The notes below the pieces were generated by a model. The model did not search any database, was not told the DNA's origin, and saw only the letters and a list, made by a program, of their open reading frames with translations. Of a DNA stretch of 64,000 bases, positions 1 to 13,136 are shown piece by piece. A program made the translations under genes and the position numbers. Positions within the stretch are counted from its first letter, which is position 1. Each line of letters starts with the position of its first letter. Source of the stretch: Agroathelia rolfsii (Eukaryota; Basidiomycota; Agaricomycetes; Amylocorticiales; Amylocorticiaceae); assembly GCA_018343915.1 (NCBI GenBank), contig JABRWF010000003.1, positions 4,340,001-4,404,000 on the forward strand, in the 5' to 3' direction.

Positions 1-3000
1 TCAGCCCGAAATTCCTTAAACTGGTGGAGGTATTGAACAGTTGTGCTGATTACGGGAAAGAGTTCCGTGGTATTGTATTTGGTATACCCTCAAATAATCT
101 TAGTCGTCTGCTTTTATGAAATTAACTGTGATTTAGTTCAGCACCGCTCCATTGCGTATGTGATCGTGGATCTATTGCGGACTGTAGACAATCAAAACCA
201 CAGGGGTTTTCTCCGCCCTTGTGCTCTAGTTGGTAATCTAAATGGTCGGCAAAAGGTTGTGCTACTCTCACTGTCATGAAAGGTTTTATGAGCATCCTGA
301 CCATGATCACAGATGGAGATTGTTGAATCATTCGCTACCGGGAATTACAACATCCTAGTAGCAACCAAATCCGCTCAAGACGCCGATCTGCCAAAAGCTA
401 CAACTGTCATCCGGTATAACGATTCCTCTCCCTAAAAACGGCACATGTCTAATATTAACTGCTCAGCTACGACTTATTTGGGAGTCAAGTCTCTTACGCG
501 TACATGCGCGCTCAAGCTCGTGATCACGAAAGCCACTTCATTCATTTCATCGAAAAAGGAAACGAGCAGGACCGCCGGATCATCCATTCACAAATATGGT
601 CTACGACCTCGAACGGTAATGAATGGAAAGAAAGCATATTCTCTGGGCCATCAAGCTCTATGCCACCTAGAAATTTGAAGGAAACTGTTGATCCCTATCG
701 CTCAGAAGACGAGGATGAGAGCGCCGGTCTTCCCTACATCGCAGATCCGACGACAAGTGGTCGAATATACCCACAAGACTCGATAACCGTTATTCATCGT
801 TTTGCTGCTTGCTTCAGAGCGTCTAATGATACTCTGCGTCAGCCGCTCTACTCTTTTACGGATATCGATCAGCCCGACGGAACCAAAGGAAAAACATGCA
901 CCGTTTTCATGCCACAAGCCTGCTCGCTGCCGGCGGTCACCGGCCCTCTTTGTGCTACAATATCTGAAGCAAGATGTGCCGCATCCTTCCAGGCGTGTCA
1001 AGATCTTCTTCGTCGCGGGTTGCTCGATTACCGTTTCTTCCCTCGTCACCCCATCGACACTTCGTGCGTGGAGGTAGAAGCTGACACTGGTAAACCTAAG
1101 CCTCGTTCCGTCCTACCTCTTCCGTCCCAGACTGTCGACGTTGATACCAAGCCGTCTGGAAACAAACTTTATCTGAGGAAACAGCCAAACTTCTGGCCGA
1201 ATGTCCTGGCGGCACCTCGTCAGATGCTGTATCCTACTATCGTTATCCCTCGATATCCGACGGACCTGGTTTCTTTACATGCGGCGGTATTGATTCTCAC
1301 ATGGCAACCACTACCACCTATCGAAGAATTTGATTTATACTTCTTTGGCCACTTGGGATCTGTCCGTTTGCTTCCCGCAGCCCCTTTTCCAGCCAACAAA
1401 GAACGCGCAAACGACTTGCATGCTTATACTATCATGCTCTGTCGTACGATGACCTACAAGCCATTTGCATGCTCTTTTGAGGACATGACATATTTTCTAT
1501 GTCCTTTAGAATCATCTTGGGTATCTGCCTACGAAGGGAAAACGACGCTTGAGCGCCCAGAAGTCGCTAATCATATACCTTGGGACATGGTTTCTGCAGG
1601 TAGTAAAACCTGGAAGACCCCTTTTCGTAAAGAAAATGCAGATATATTAACGGAGGATCTGGAAAATGCCGTTGTACGCGAATATGACTCGGAATATTCC
1701 AAGCCTTATGCTTTTATTCAAGCCCGTGCGGATTTGACGCCCCTAAGTCAGCCACCAGAGGATAACGTCGTTCGTCATTTCACATTCTGACCCACGAGGA
1801 TTGCATATTTACATCTCTCCATCGTTAGCGCGAAAGCAAATCCGAGAGTTTTCTGGAGTGGTATCAACTCCATCGCAAGGGATTCCAAGGCCTGCAAGAT
1901 CATAATCAACCACTCATCGAAGTCGAAGCGCTCCCTACAGTACAGAATCAGCTGAAACACTTTGTCAAACCTCCAGGAAGAAGAAGGAGAGAGATGACCG
2001 TGAACAAATGTGGAGCTTTCTCTATGGCTCTTTGAGCAAGTAGCAAGTGCTGATTTAAATATTCAGACATGGTTCCAGAGCTCTGCATGAAGCACGTTGT
2101 TCCTGCTGAGTACGTATTATTTGTTTTCTGCGAATGGTTCAAGGCAATTCACCCTCAGACCAGTGCCCTTCGTACATTCGTCATCATCCCCTCCGTCATG
2201 AGCCGCATCGATGACCTACTCCTTGTTAAAGAGATCAATGCATCTCTGTTTGATCATCTTATTGGAGAAAACGAGCTTCTAATAGCACTCACGCTCCCAG
2301 CTGCTGGAATGGACTACAATTATGAGCGACTGGAGTTATTAGGTTTGTTACTTGACACGAAGCCCAAAAATTGGCGTTTGTTCATCACACAGTTTTGCAG
2401 GCGATGCCTTTCTGAAGTATCTGATCTCTATCTACGTCTTCGTTACATGTCCGGCCCACCATGAAGGAGCGCTGCATATCTTGCGACAGAAGATTATCAG
2501 CAACAGGGCCTTGCTGGATTATTGTACACGATCCGGGTTACCAATGTTCATGATGTCGAGGGCCATGGCTGGAAGAACCTGGATACCTAGAAACTTCACC
2601 ATCACCGAAGACGAATCCAGGTCACAGCCCAAGGATGTCGACGCCGATGCCGAAGAACAGGAGCAGTCAGATGGAGAAGATGGACAAGTTGCCGAGTCCC
2701 CGGATAATCAAGAGACAGAGTCTTCCCCGTCCGTTTCCAAGAAACGTAAAAAGAAATCCAAGATCCCGGCGGGGATAGATACCCATATTATTCAGCGATT
2801 CGGGGACAAGGTAATGGACTGGGCTTGAAATATTCATATTACACTGTTGTGTTCTAAAACTCTCTGTTACAGACCATTGCAGATGTTGCTGAAGCCGTAA
2901 TTGGTGCAGCTTACGTATCTGGCGGAAGAGAGACGGCTTTGAGGGTTGTAAAAGCTCTAGGGCTGCCGGTCCCTCAAATCGATAGATGGTTGGATTTTAG

Positions 3001-4159
3001 CCGCAAGGTCCTAGCACCCCCACCGAATGTAACGGCCAAACTAAAACTGGGCACAATCGAGGCTGTGGAAGCTATTATCGGCCATAAATTCCAGCATCCC
3101 CATTTATTAGCGCAAGCTTTGGTTTGTCAGCTACACTTCAAAGAGTACTTGGATCACTGATATTTAGCCTTCTAGACCCATGAATCGATCCAAGGATTCG
3201 AATCGACTACGTACGAACGCTTGGAATTTATCGGAGACGCCATCTTGGATTTCAGTCAGTCTTATTAACAACTCCCTTTGTGCTTCTCTCTTATACATAC
3301 TCTTGGGTTCAGTGGTCATCCGATACATTTATGACCGTGATTCGCAACTCACTCCGGGAGACTTGACCTCGCTCAAGGTGATATTCACATTTTCTTCAGC
3401 AAAATGTGGCATATGCTTATAGTATGCATGGTGGGGCAGGGTGCAATGGTATCAAACGCGACATTGGCAGCTGTCTGTATTTCCTCAGGACTTCACGAAC
3501 ATTTGCTCTTCCAGTCGCCTGGGCTCTCTGATAGCATGGAAGCATACACCGTCGCGCTTAAGTCGAAACAAGCCGAAGAGTATGCGCTTGCAAAGTCCGA
3601 AAACCGTCACCCGGGACAATACTGGGCCGATCTTGAACCTCCTAAGGCGTTATCGGACATGCTCGAGTCGATCATCGGTGCTGTCTATGTCTCAGATAGC
3701 TTCCTGCCCACGGGTTCTGAGAAGATCTTCGATAAGATCCTAAAGCCCTTCTATGATCAACACATCACGCTGCAAAGCATCGTTCACCATCCTACTAAAT
3801 TGCTTTATGAGCTTGTTCAGGCAGAAGGATGTCATGGACTCTCTCTGAACAAAACACGCGACAAGGAGAACACCATCTTGTACAGATGTACTGGTAAGCT
3901 GATTTTTTCTCCCTTGACATACGCTTGTAAATTCAAACATTTATTCTGTCTTCTAGTCATGTTACATGAAACCATTGTAGCCAGTGCCTTGGACGCCACG
4001 GGCACGAGCGCCGCAAGACGTGCAGCTGCTACAGCGTTAGAATCACTCCAGAAGGAGCCGGGCTTACTTTCGAAGATTTGCAAATGCCAACCACATAAGC
4101 CGCAGCGGAAAGTTCCGGACATATCTAGTAACATATCTACGACTAGTCCCTCAAATTAG
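1..4159 (+). CDS. Dicer-like ribonuclease III (5' end outside window)
   Basis: Dicer cuts long double-stranded RNA into small RNAs for RNA silencing. The window starts inside the helicase C-terminal domain: an intron at 256-312 joins NGRQK to MEIVESFATGNYN, then NILVATKSAQDADLP and VIRYDLFGSQ, the latter spliced across an intron ending near 471. A dimerisation-type domain follows (about 780-1080), then the PAZ-to-RNase linker (LIEVEALPTVQNQL, about 1910). RNase IIIa carries the signature YERLELLGDAFLKYL split by an intron after 2343, and RNase IIIb carries YERLEFIGDAILDF near 3210-3250 plus the downstream DMLESIIGAVY. A dsRBD-like tail (SAARRAAATALESLQ) ends the protein. Other introns: 1767-1828, one ending near 2067, and one starting near 2117. 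RNase IIIa contains an acidic and then Lys-rich insertion (about 2620-2780) that resembles a nuclear localisation signal. I saw no clear PAZ domain, as is common in fungal Dicers. Both RNase III signatures look intact. Confidence 0.93.
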
Positions 4160-4363
4160 CTTTATTGTACACATCTTACTTGGCTATAACATTACGTGAA
4201 CACTGCTGCTTAACTGCTTAAGTCCGCAAGTGGAGCCGGCAATAAACAGTGTCAGATGCTTCACTCAGCCGTTGTGGAGTAACACGAAAATTGCGGATGT
4301 AAAGAGAATGCTTGAATTCTATAACCTCATGTGAACAACACCATGCCTATGTATGCAATTACT

Positions 4364-4799
4364 CTATGCTGGACCAGCCGATTTGCGCCTAAAAAGAAAG
4401 AAGGCGATTAATTTTGGTTGAAAAAAAAAAAAAAAAAAAAAAAGTAAACGAGAAGGAACATACAGCTGAATGCCTGCAGCGACGAATGGAATGGCAAAAC
4501 CGGACTGTAGAGAAAATAACGACGTTACGATGAGAAGGGACATTATTGGACCAATAAGAGCAGAAAGATCTTACCACCAGGAAAACGCCGACCTTGATAG
4601 CCCAGGCGGGCTTGTTAGTTGGCCATGCAAAGGGAAGGTGCTAAAGAGAGAACTAGGTCGTCAACACGTCGTTGCTCTACATGAACCGGTGTCGAAGCGA
4701 ATTGAATCCTACGTGGTAGTGTCCGTGGGACGAGTGGCGGACTTGGAGAGTGCGGGGTGCACGGAAAACAGCCCTAGAGGATTGCGCAAGGAGGGACAT
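4364..4799 (-). CDS. COX8: Cytochrome c oxidase subunit VIII (COX7C family), four exons
   Basis: This is a small nuclear-coded subunit of respiratory complex IV with one membrane helix in the inner mitochondrial membrane. The coding exons are 4713-4799, 4575-4640, 4464-4504 and 4364-4388, giving 72 residues including a stop that closes cleanly; yeast Cox8 is of similar size. The N-terminus (MSLLAQSSRAVFRAPRTLQV) is basic, Ser/Arg-rich and acid-free, as expected for a mitochondrial presequence. The mature part has the family block LPF, then TNKPAWAIKVGVF, then SGFAIPFVAAGIQL, and ends RKSAGPA. All three introns are GT-AG. The last intron contains an uninterrupted run of 23 T on the coding strand (4421-4443), and the last exon is 25 nt. 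The gene converges on the Dicer gene. The exons are too short to be seen as a single open frame, so it would be missed easily. The assignment rests on family motifs recalled, not on a search. Confidence 0.85.
4421..4443. repeat. Poly(A)/poly(T) run of 23 bases inside COX8 intron 3
   Basis: There are 23 consecutive A on the plus strand. Read in the direction of COX8 transcription it is a poly(T) tract that lies in the last intron, well upstream of the TTTTTAG acceptor. Its exact length could vary between strains or be a sequencing artefact. Confidence 0.9.
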
Positions 4800-4941
4800 G
4801 GCGTGTTGTGTGTGGTGGTGGAAGTGGAAGCAAACGAACAGGCAAGGATCGGGTTCTTGTCTGCGGAATTTGCTGCTAATCCTGTCCTAAATATTTCCCA
4901 AAAATGCCATAGACAACCGGCTATGACGACACGACGCTCTG

Positions 4942-5019
4942 ATTGGCTGGTGAAACATTCATCTTCCTCGGCCAAGTCTGAGAAGCTCGTTGGCTAATGT
5001 AGTTATGGCTTCTTATTGG
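4942..5019 (-). promoter_or_regulatory. Two CCAAT boxes upstream of COX8
   Basis: On the strand of COX8, CCAAT pentamers preceded by AG are at 4942-4946 and 5015-5019, about 145 and 218 nt upstream of its ATG. Both lie within the near-identical context AGCCAATNAG. CCAAT boxes bound by the Hap2/3/5 complex are known to control fungal respiratory genes, so the placement fits. Binding is inferred. Confidence 0.5.
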
Positions 5020-6086
5020 CTACGAGCCACCCCATCTCATTTGCCGAACCCGTGCCGTGCCGAGATGCCTTAGCAAATGATCGCACTGACACATGATATA
5101 AATTCTTTTCAACTTCCTTAATTATGCTCTACCTGACAAGTTCCGCTCTTTAATTGCATGCACAGCCATTGTGTTTTCAAGTCGATTGAACGAGCGATAT
5201 ATCTGCAACTTAAGGCCCTGAATATTACAGTGTCACATTTTCCATTTCAACTTCGAGTGGGTGTTTCAGAACGTTCGACACGGAAGCTGTTTACTCTTCT
5301 TCATTCAGCTATACCCTCCACTGGCACATGGTTACCCCATAGTAAAACACAAATTCATAGTGGAAAGGTCTTCTAAATAGCTTCTTCACTCTTAGATGCA
5401 GGATGGCACTGTAGGCTACAGCCCAAATGGCCAAGCCATCCCAGCTACACTACAATCAGAGGGCCTGAGAGCGCTTGAAATGGAAGCTCCACCATATCAA
5501 AGTACATTACTCATGCATCAACGGCTGTGGAGAGCTCTCTTTAAGAAAAAAAAAACCCCTCACTTTGTGCGATGAAAGTGACTATACGGCACACTATACA
5601 TCCTTCTTCAATTCATGTATACTGTAGTGTACGGATGTTACTATGGGGGGCGTTGTTCTTGAGATATCTGAATAAAATGCATAATCGATAAGGTGGAATG
5701 CAAAAGGAGAAGGCGTGGAAAGGAATGCAGGGTCATGATAAAGCGAAAAATAAATGAACGACATGCAGATGCGACATAATTTTACACTGAGCGGGATTTT
5801 GTAATAGTAGATGAGTCAAGAGAAAATGCGCAATACGAGAAAATAGGTGTATGTGTGTGGAAGAGGAAGAGATCAAAATGATACGACAAGCATGAAAACC
5901 TTTGCAACCGATAACCCGAAAGAAAGATAAACAAGTGAGGAGATTAAAGAAGACACATGATAAGGAACCAGAAAGAAAACAAAAGATACAAGACCAAAAG
6001 GATCAGGTCACGGATGTATCGGTCACAATGTACTCGATGGCACCCGAATTGTTCTTATCGGACAGTGAGTTAAGTTTTTTTGCCAA
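5020..6086. other. Intergenic region, no supported gene
   Basis: There is a TATA-like stretch (atgatataaattc) near 5093 and an unspliced ATG-initiated frame of 72 codons at 5158-5376 behind it, with no recognisable motif. A ten-A run lies near 5547. The rest is AT-rich with no conserved protein signal in any frame. Confidence 0.5.
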
Positions 6087-6899
6087 CTATCCGGAGGTTA
6101 AGATGAGAAAGTGAAGAAGTATTGAGAAGAAATTGCGGACCGGATCAGGAAGCTTCAGGTCAATAGGAGTCTCAGTCAGTGCCATAGCTTTCTTGCTAAA
6201 GGTTTCCAAAACGTTTGATGATGATGCGGTTGGCATTGGTAAATTATCGTATACGCCACTTGCGAAGTATGAGTTCGATCCAGAGAAGATCTCTGTGAGC
6301 GAAATATCTGTCTGAAATCGAGGAGAAGGTACGGGAGGTAGAGTCGCAGGACGACTTCGGGACGGTGTCGGAAGAGGAGATGGTTTGGAAGAGCTACCAT
6401 GATATCTGGTAGGCTTGAGCGGTATCGATGTATGGATGGAAAAGGGCAGGATGAAACGAGCAGACGGACAGATACTATGCTGCGTGTGACTTGTATGCGT
6501 TCTTGTCCTCCTCTTGAATGTCTGCTCCTGCTTTTCTAATTGGACCCGGCTGCGGTCTGGCCTGTCCATTTCACAATGAGAACCGGAGGAGATAGGAAGT
6601 GATGGGTCTATGCCCGTCGACGAGGCCGCACCCGATGGGAGTGGGGATGGATGAAGATTGTAAGCTTGTCCAGCGTGAATACGACGCAGATGTTCCGGGA
6701 GAGCAGGTCGAGATGGGCCGGGAACTACTCGTCCTTTACCGGATCCCATATAGCGTGATGAAGTAAATACGAATGATTGGGAAGGAACAGGTTGAGAAGG
6801 CTCTGGAGACGGGAAGACTTGAGTAGTAGACCGTGAAGAGGGCAGGTGTGGAGACATGGAGATGCAGGCTGAACCAGGTGTGTGCTTTGTGATAGACAT
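6087..6899 (-). CDS. Hypothetical Ser/Pro-rich protein
   Basis: This is an uninterrupted frame of 270 codons from the first in-frame ATG (6899). The open frame extends 35 codons further upstream, to 7004, but without an ATG, so an upstream exon could supply another start. The protein is rich in Ser, Pro, Thr and Arg, with low-complexity stretches (for example PSPLPTPSRSRPATLPPVPS). It has no transmembrane segment and no domain I recognise, and it is probably largely disordered. It is divergent from the aldehyde dehydrogenase gene at 7275. The length of the open frame in a region of average composition is the main support; it may be a lineage-specific gene or a chance ORF. Confidence 0.42.
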   Translation of the reverse strand: MSITKHTPGSACISMSPHLPSSRSTTQVFPSPEPSQPVPSQSFVFTSSRYMGSGKGRVVPGPSRPALPEHLRRIHAGQAYNLHPSPLPSGAASSTGIDPSLPISSGSHCEMDRPDRSRVQLEKQEQTFKRRTRTHTSHTQHSICPSARFILPFSIHTSIPLKPTRYHGSSSKPSPLPTPSRSRPATLPPVPSPRFQTDISLTEIFSGSNSYFASGVYDNLPMPTASSSNVLETFSKKAMALTETPIDLKLPDPVRNFFSILLHFLILTSG

Positions 6900-7061
6900 T
6901 AAAAGCACGGCTGGGGACACATTGTGAGCGCGGTTGTAGACTGCAGACCAAAATTCGACCTTGCGGGTTAAGGTGGATAACGTATGGGAGTCGAATAAGG
7001 CCAAGGATCGAATTCAGATGCGGCCCCCAGGGCATCAAGTGTAATTATGTACGTGACAGCG

Positions 7062-7089
7062 ACAGCCCTGGGGCTGTGACGGCGTCACA
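7062..7089. promoter_or_regulatory. Overlapping palindromes in the ALDH upstream region
   Basis: ACAGCC-CTGG-GGCTGT (7062-7077) is a perfect 6-bp-arm inverted repeat. It overlaps TGTGACG-G-CGTCACA (7075-7089), a 7-bp-arm palindrome around one central base that contains two TGACG/CGTCA half sites like those bound by CREB/ATF-type bZIP factors. They lie 186-213 nt upstream of the aldehyde dehydrogenase ATG. A TATA-like element (catatatacc) follows near 7213. Confidence 0.5.
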
Positions 7090-7274
7090 TATGCCGAGAA
7101 CGGCAGTTTGACTTTTAGATCTATGGAAATCGAATTTGTCACAATCGCGGCTAGCAGATAGTCGAGGCCGCTTTGCTATTTGTCACGTTATCAGCCAGCC
7201 ATGTGAGCGTAAACATATATACCATCTTATCTCATTCCACTCAATGAATCATCCACTCATCCCGAACATCCATC

Positions 7275-9774
<2,500 letters not shown>

Positions 9775-10288
9775 TCTATGTCCGGCCAAAGCGGGCAAGG
9801 TTCGTTCAGGCTGTTAAACGGCAGGAAAGGGGGCTGATTTGTCGGAGATTTCAATTGACCGAATGTATAAATAGGCAGAACAAAATGTAACAAGTATGTA
9901 AATAATCTTGCATTCTGGAGAAACGGTTAAATATGCGGACGATGTATCGGAGCATTACAACAGGATAGATAATCTCACTCAAGCATCAGTGGAGATACAA
10001 GAGAAGATGGAGTGATACAAGCGTACTGGATAACATGAGGTCGCAAACTACGTAAATAAACACCGAAGCACAAGACTATTATCGCAAATCCGAAGCATTA
10101 AAAAATCCTTCCAGATAATATTTGATCTGTTCAAGGAGATGCATCAGCAATATTTTCAACTAGTTATTTTTCTCAAAATCGATACTTGAATTGACTGAGT
10201 GGCGATCAGGACCCGCGTGATGCGCCAATTATACAGGAAACTTGTGATTTCTGCCATGGAGTTGGGAATGACTTTCTTAGGGCGGTAC
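9775..10288. other. Convergent intergenic region
   Basis: The stops of the aldehyde dehydrogenase (+) and the Zn2Cys6 gene (-) flank 514 bp of AT-rich DNA. I see no coding signal or structured repeat. It should hold both 3' untranslated regions. Confidence 0.6.
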
Positions 10289-11077
10289 TCAGGAAGTGTC
10301 AATGTTCCCGTGACGATAACAATAATCATCATCCTCCCTGTCACTTGACCAAACAGAAGGGTGTGAAGTGTGTTCTTCTGTTCCGGGTGACATATTCGCC
10401 CATTGACCGTCTCCCAAAGAGCCTGAGAAGCTGTGGCCATCACTGTTTACGGGCGCGAATGACGACATGTTAGGGATCTCCCGACCGGAGTGAAATGCTC
10501 CACTGGATGTAGAAACACCCGGTAGCTCTTCATATCGAGCAGTGGACATCTGCTGCCCTGGTGCTATTTGCATAGCACTCTGAGGCATCTGTATGCCGCC
10601 GGTTTCGCGAGTAGAATCCGTGGAGAAGTCCGGATATATGTGTGAACGATAGTATGGTGTACTATTTGAGGGGGCTGTAGTCATAATCATCCTTACTGAC
10701 ACCTGTCCATTGACAGGGCCAGAGAGTGGTGCACTCTGCTGGAACGCCTGGGAGTTGCGATATGGGTCCTCTGGTGGGTCTAAAGCTTGAATAAGAGAGT
10801 AGTAACGTGTATTCGGATCTGTAGCATTCGTATCCAACGGTTGTAAACTGGGTACACTGCGTATACACTCTATAGCTCTCTTGCTACAACGAAGGCAGGG
10901 TTTGTTTGGGTCCCTATCCTGCTCACACTACAATCATGGTGAGTAGATGAGTTCCAGAGCCAATGGGGTCCGCTATTTTCTTACCTTCTTTTTAACACTC
11001 CGGCAATTTGTGCATGCAACCTCTGTACGAGGCCCACTGGACGAACGACTAGATGGGGCCTCTCTTGATGCATCCAT
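10289..11077 (-). CDS. Small Zn(II)2Cys6 DNA-binding protein
   Basis: This is a predicted transcription factor of the fungal binuclear-cluster class. Exon 1 carries ACTNCRSVKKK. An intron of about 57 nt (roughly 10933-10989) is removed, and exon 2 continues CEQDRDPNKPCLRCSKRAIEC. The six cysteines follow the pattern C-x2-C-x6-C-x9-C-x2-C-x6-C, all present. The remaining 190 or so residues are Ser, Gln and Pro-rich, with an acidic cluster near the C-terminus, and show no fungal_trans regulatory domain. This makes it much shorter than typical Zn2Cys6 regulators. The chosen start (MDASREAP, 11077) is downstream of another in-frame ATG at 11176, which is possible but would add 33 Cys/Thr-rich residues of uncertain reality. 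Its targets are unknown. Confidence 0.8.
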
Positions 11078-11179
11078 GGATAGTGCTTGGAATAAATGGT
11101 TTGCTAAGATTGTTGCGCAAGGGGAATGAACGGTGGTGCAGGAAACTGTCGTACAATTATGAGCAGCAAAAGCCATTTA

Positions 11180-11834
11180 TACACGATGATGACCCTATGG
11201 GTTTAATCATTCATGGCGGTTGTGGAGACGACGATCAAACCATCCTGACATATTTACAACCTACATGCTTCATCATTGGTTTGGATATCCATCTTGATGT
11301 GCGATCTTTTTAGTAGAAAGTTTCATGAACTTCTTTAATGCACAATCAATATACGCATGCTTGATGTGCGTGCATCAGTGAGCCGGGTGGATTGTATAGC
11401 TTGTAGTTGTACTGTAATCATGGACAGATCGAATCAAACGCTAGCGTCTGATTGCGCTGGAAACAACAATTTGCACTAAACCGGATCTCGTTGAAGAGTT
11501 CTTTGATCCCTGAGATCACATGAGGGAATGATACGTAACCTGCGGATAGGTGGTGCGAAGCTGTAAAAACTAGGATATCAATCGGATGACCGTCAAACAA
11601 TGGATGTGATTTGCTTACTGTATGTAAGAAATTTGTCCCTGAAAACGGCCTCTAATCCATGTGCTTGGATAAACCAAGACATTTTCTAGCTAGGAAATGA
11701 CATTTGGTAATGACAGTACTTCGAAATCCCTTGCATTACCTGAACTGCATGATAAAAGAAGCAACAAATTGAAACTACAAATTGGATAAGATGCAAATAA
11801 TGTACACAGTAACCCGAAGCTCATCCACAGGCAC
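11180..11834. other. Intergenic region between the Zn2Cys6 gene and the proteasome gene
   Basis: About 650 bp with only short chance frames. It must include the promoter of the Zn2Cys6 gene and the 3' end of the proteasome gene. I see no structured element. Confidence 0.5.
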
Positions 11835-12846
11835 CTATAGAGACAAATAATCTCTGACTTCCTCCTCCGTTAGCTTCCTAAAGGTGGATTTTGGACGACC
11901 CGTCTCGCCACCTATCTTTCCCTCCTCCAAATCGGCAGCAGTTGGAACTGTCACGATACCAATTTCAATCGTTTTTTCGGTCATTTGCCCCTCAAAACCT
12001 TCTTTGAGGGTTAGCAGAGCTGTGTGAATCGCATCCTCTAGACTAATGTCATCGTTATATCTAAACAAGCCAGATAGGCCGATTAATCGCTGTATGTAAC
12101 TCAAGGCAGCACGCTGTTGTTGCTCACCGTTTCTCTAGGAAAGTTTTGGCATTTGTCATGTTCTTTCCTATTGCACTGGCTTTCCATGCCCAGAAAGACC
12201 CTGAGGGGTCAACCTGAAAGAGTTGCTGACCACGATGCGTGTCGTAACCAGCAACGAGTAGTGAGACTCCATAGGGCCGGACGCCACTGATCATGATCAA
12301 TCGATTGAATAGGCATGAGGCAAATGTCATGAAGCAAATCACATACCCGGACTGGGTGGCCTGCTGCATGACAGCAGCAATCTCCTGTGTGAGTACCCGT
12401 GTCGGGGGGTATTCTCCATAGATCTTCCAGTATGATTGGGCGCTCTTGCGGGCCTTGCCTATGAGCACGCGGAAATCGGGGCCCATGCCGGAGTACACAA
12501 TGCCTATGTTTGGACATATTACAGCAATCTTCTCCAGCATGGAGTCGTCCACCAGGATAGATGATGATTTCTTCTCAGTTGCGATCACGATACCATTGGA
12601 GGCTATACGAACAGACGGCGCTATTAGGTATTGCAAATAGTAATTGGCATGGCGGAGCTTCTACCTTTGATACCAAGACTAGTCGTGCCCTGAGAAACAG
12701 CAGCAAGGGCATGCTCGATCTGCACGAGCTTGCCGCTCGGTGAGAAGACAGTGAGAGAGTAACTGAAATGATCATAAGCATTCCTTGGAGCTGATAATGC
12801 TGGGAAGCGCATTGCACCTGTAGGCGCCACCGTCTGCACTTGCCAT
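11835..12846 (-). CDS. PRE8: 20S proteasome subunit alpha type 2
   Basis: This is a structural alpha-ring subunit of the 20S proteasome. A short first exon ([13 protein letters not shown] 12844-12846) is joined across a 53-nt intron to the proteasome alpha N-terminal signature [34 protein letters not shown] follows after an intron, then [35 protein letters not shown] and [20 protein letters not shown]. The protein is about 250 residues, the usual length for PSMA2/Pre8. Ends at RDYLSL. The GxYG-type and alpha-2-specific [12 protein letters not shown] blocks support subunit 2 over the other alpha subunits. It is in the same orientation as SSU72, which lies upstream. Confidence 0.93.
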
Positions 12847-13136
12847 GATAATACGTTGAGAGAAAGCAGATACGGAGGATGTGAGTGTAGCAGGTTAAGT
12901 TAGAGTCGCTGGCGAACGTGAGGACGCGTCGCCGGCGAGCATGATTGCAGCATCTTTCCAAGGACGCGTCATCCAACCATTGATCCATGCACTCATGCCG
13001 CGTTGTCCATCATAATAGCTTTGTTTTATGCAACAAAAAATAACAGCGGACTAATATCAAAAGGGTAAATTTCTCTCAATAAATACATTTACTAAATCGT
13101 CGATCAAGTCCAGTAGGAGTGAGCAAGAATACAAAT

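Noticed and set aside
702..1049. Minus-strand frame of 115 codons within the Dicer gene
   Set aside because: It is a shadow of the Dicer exon, which has clear family motifs.
4470..4997. Plus-strand open frame of 175 codons
   Set aside because: It overlaps the COX8 exons on the opposite strand and has no domain; the COX8 model explains the conservation.
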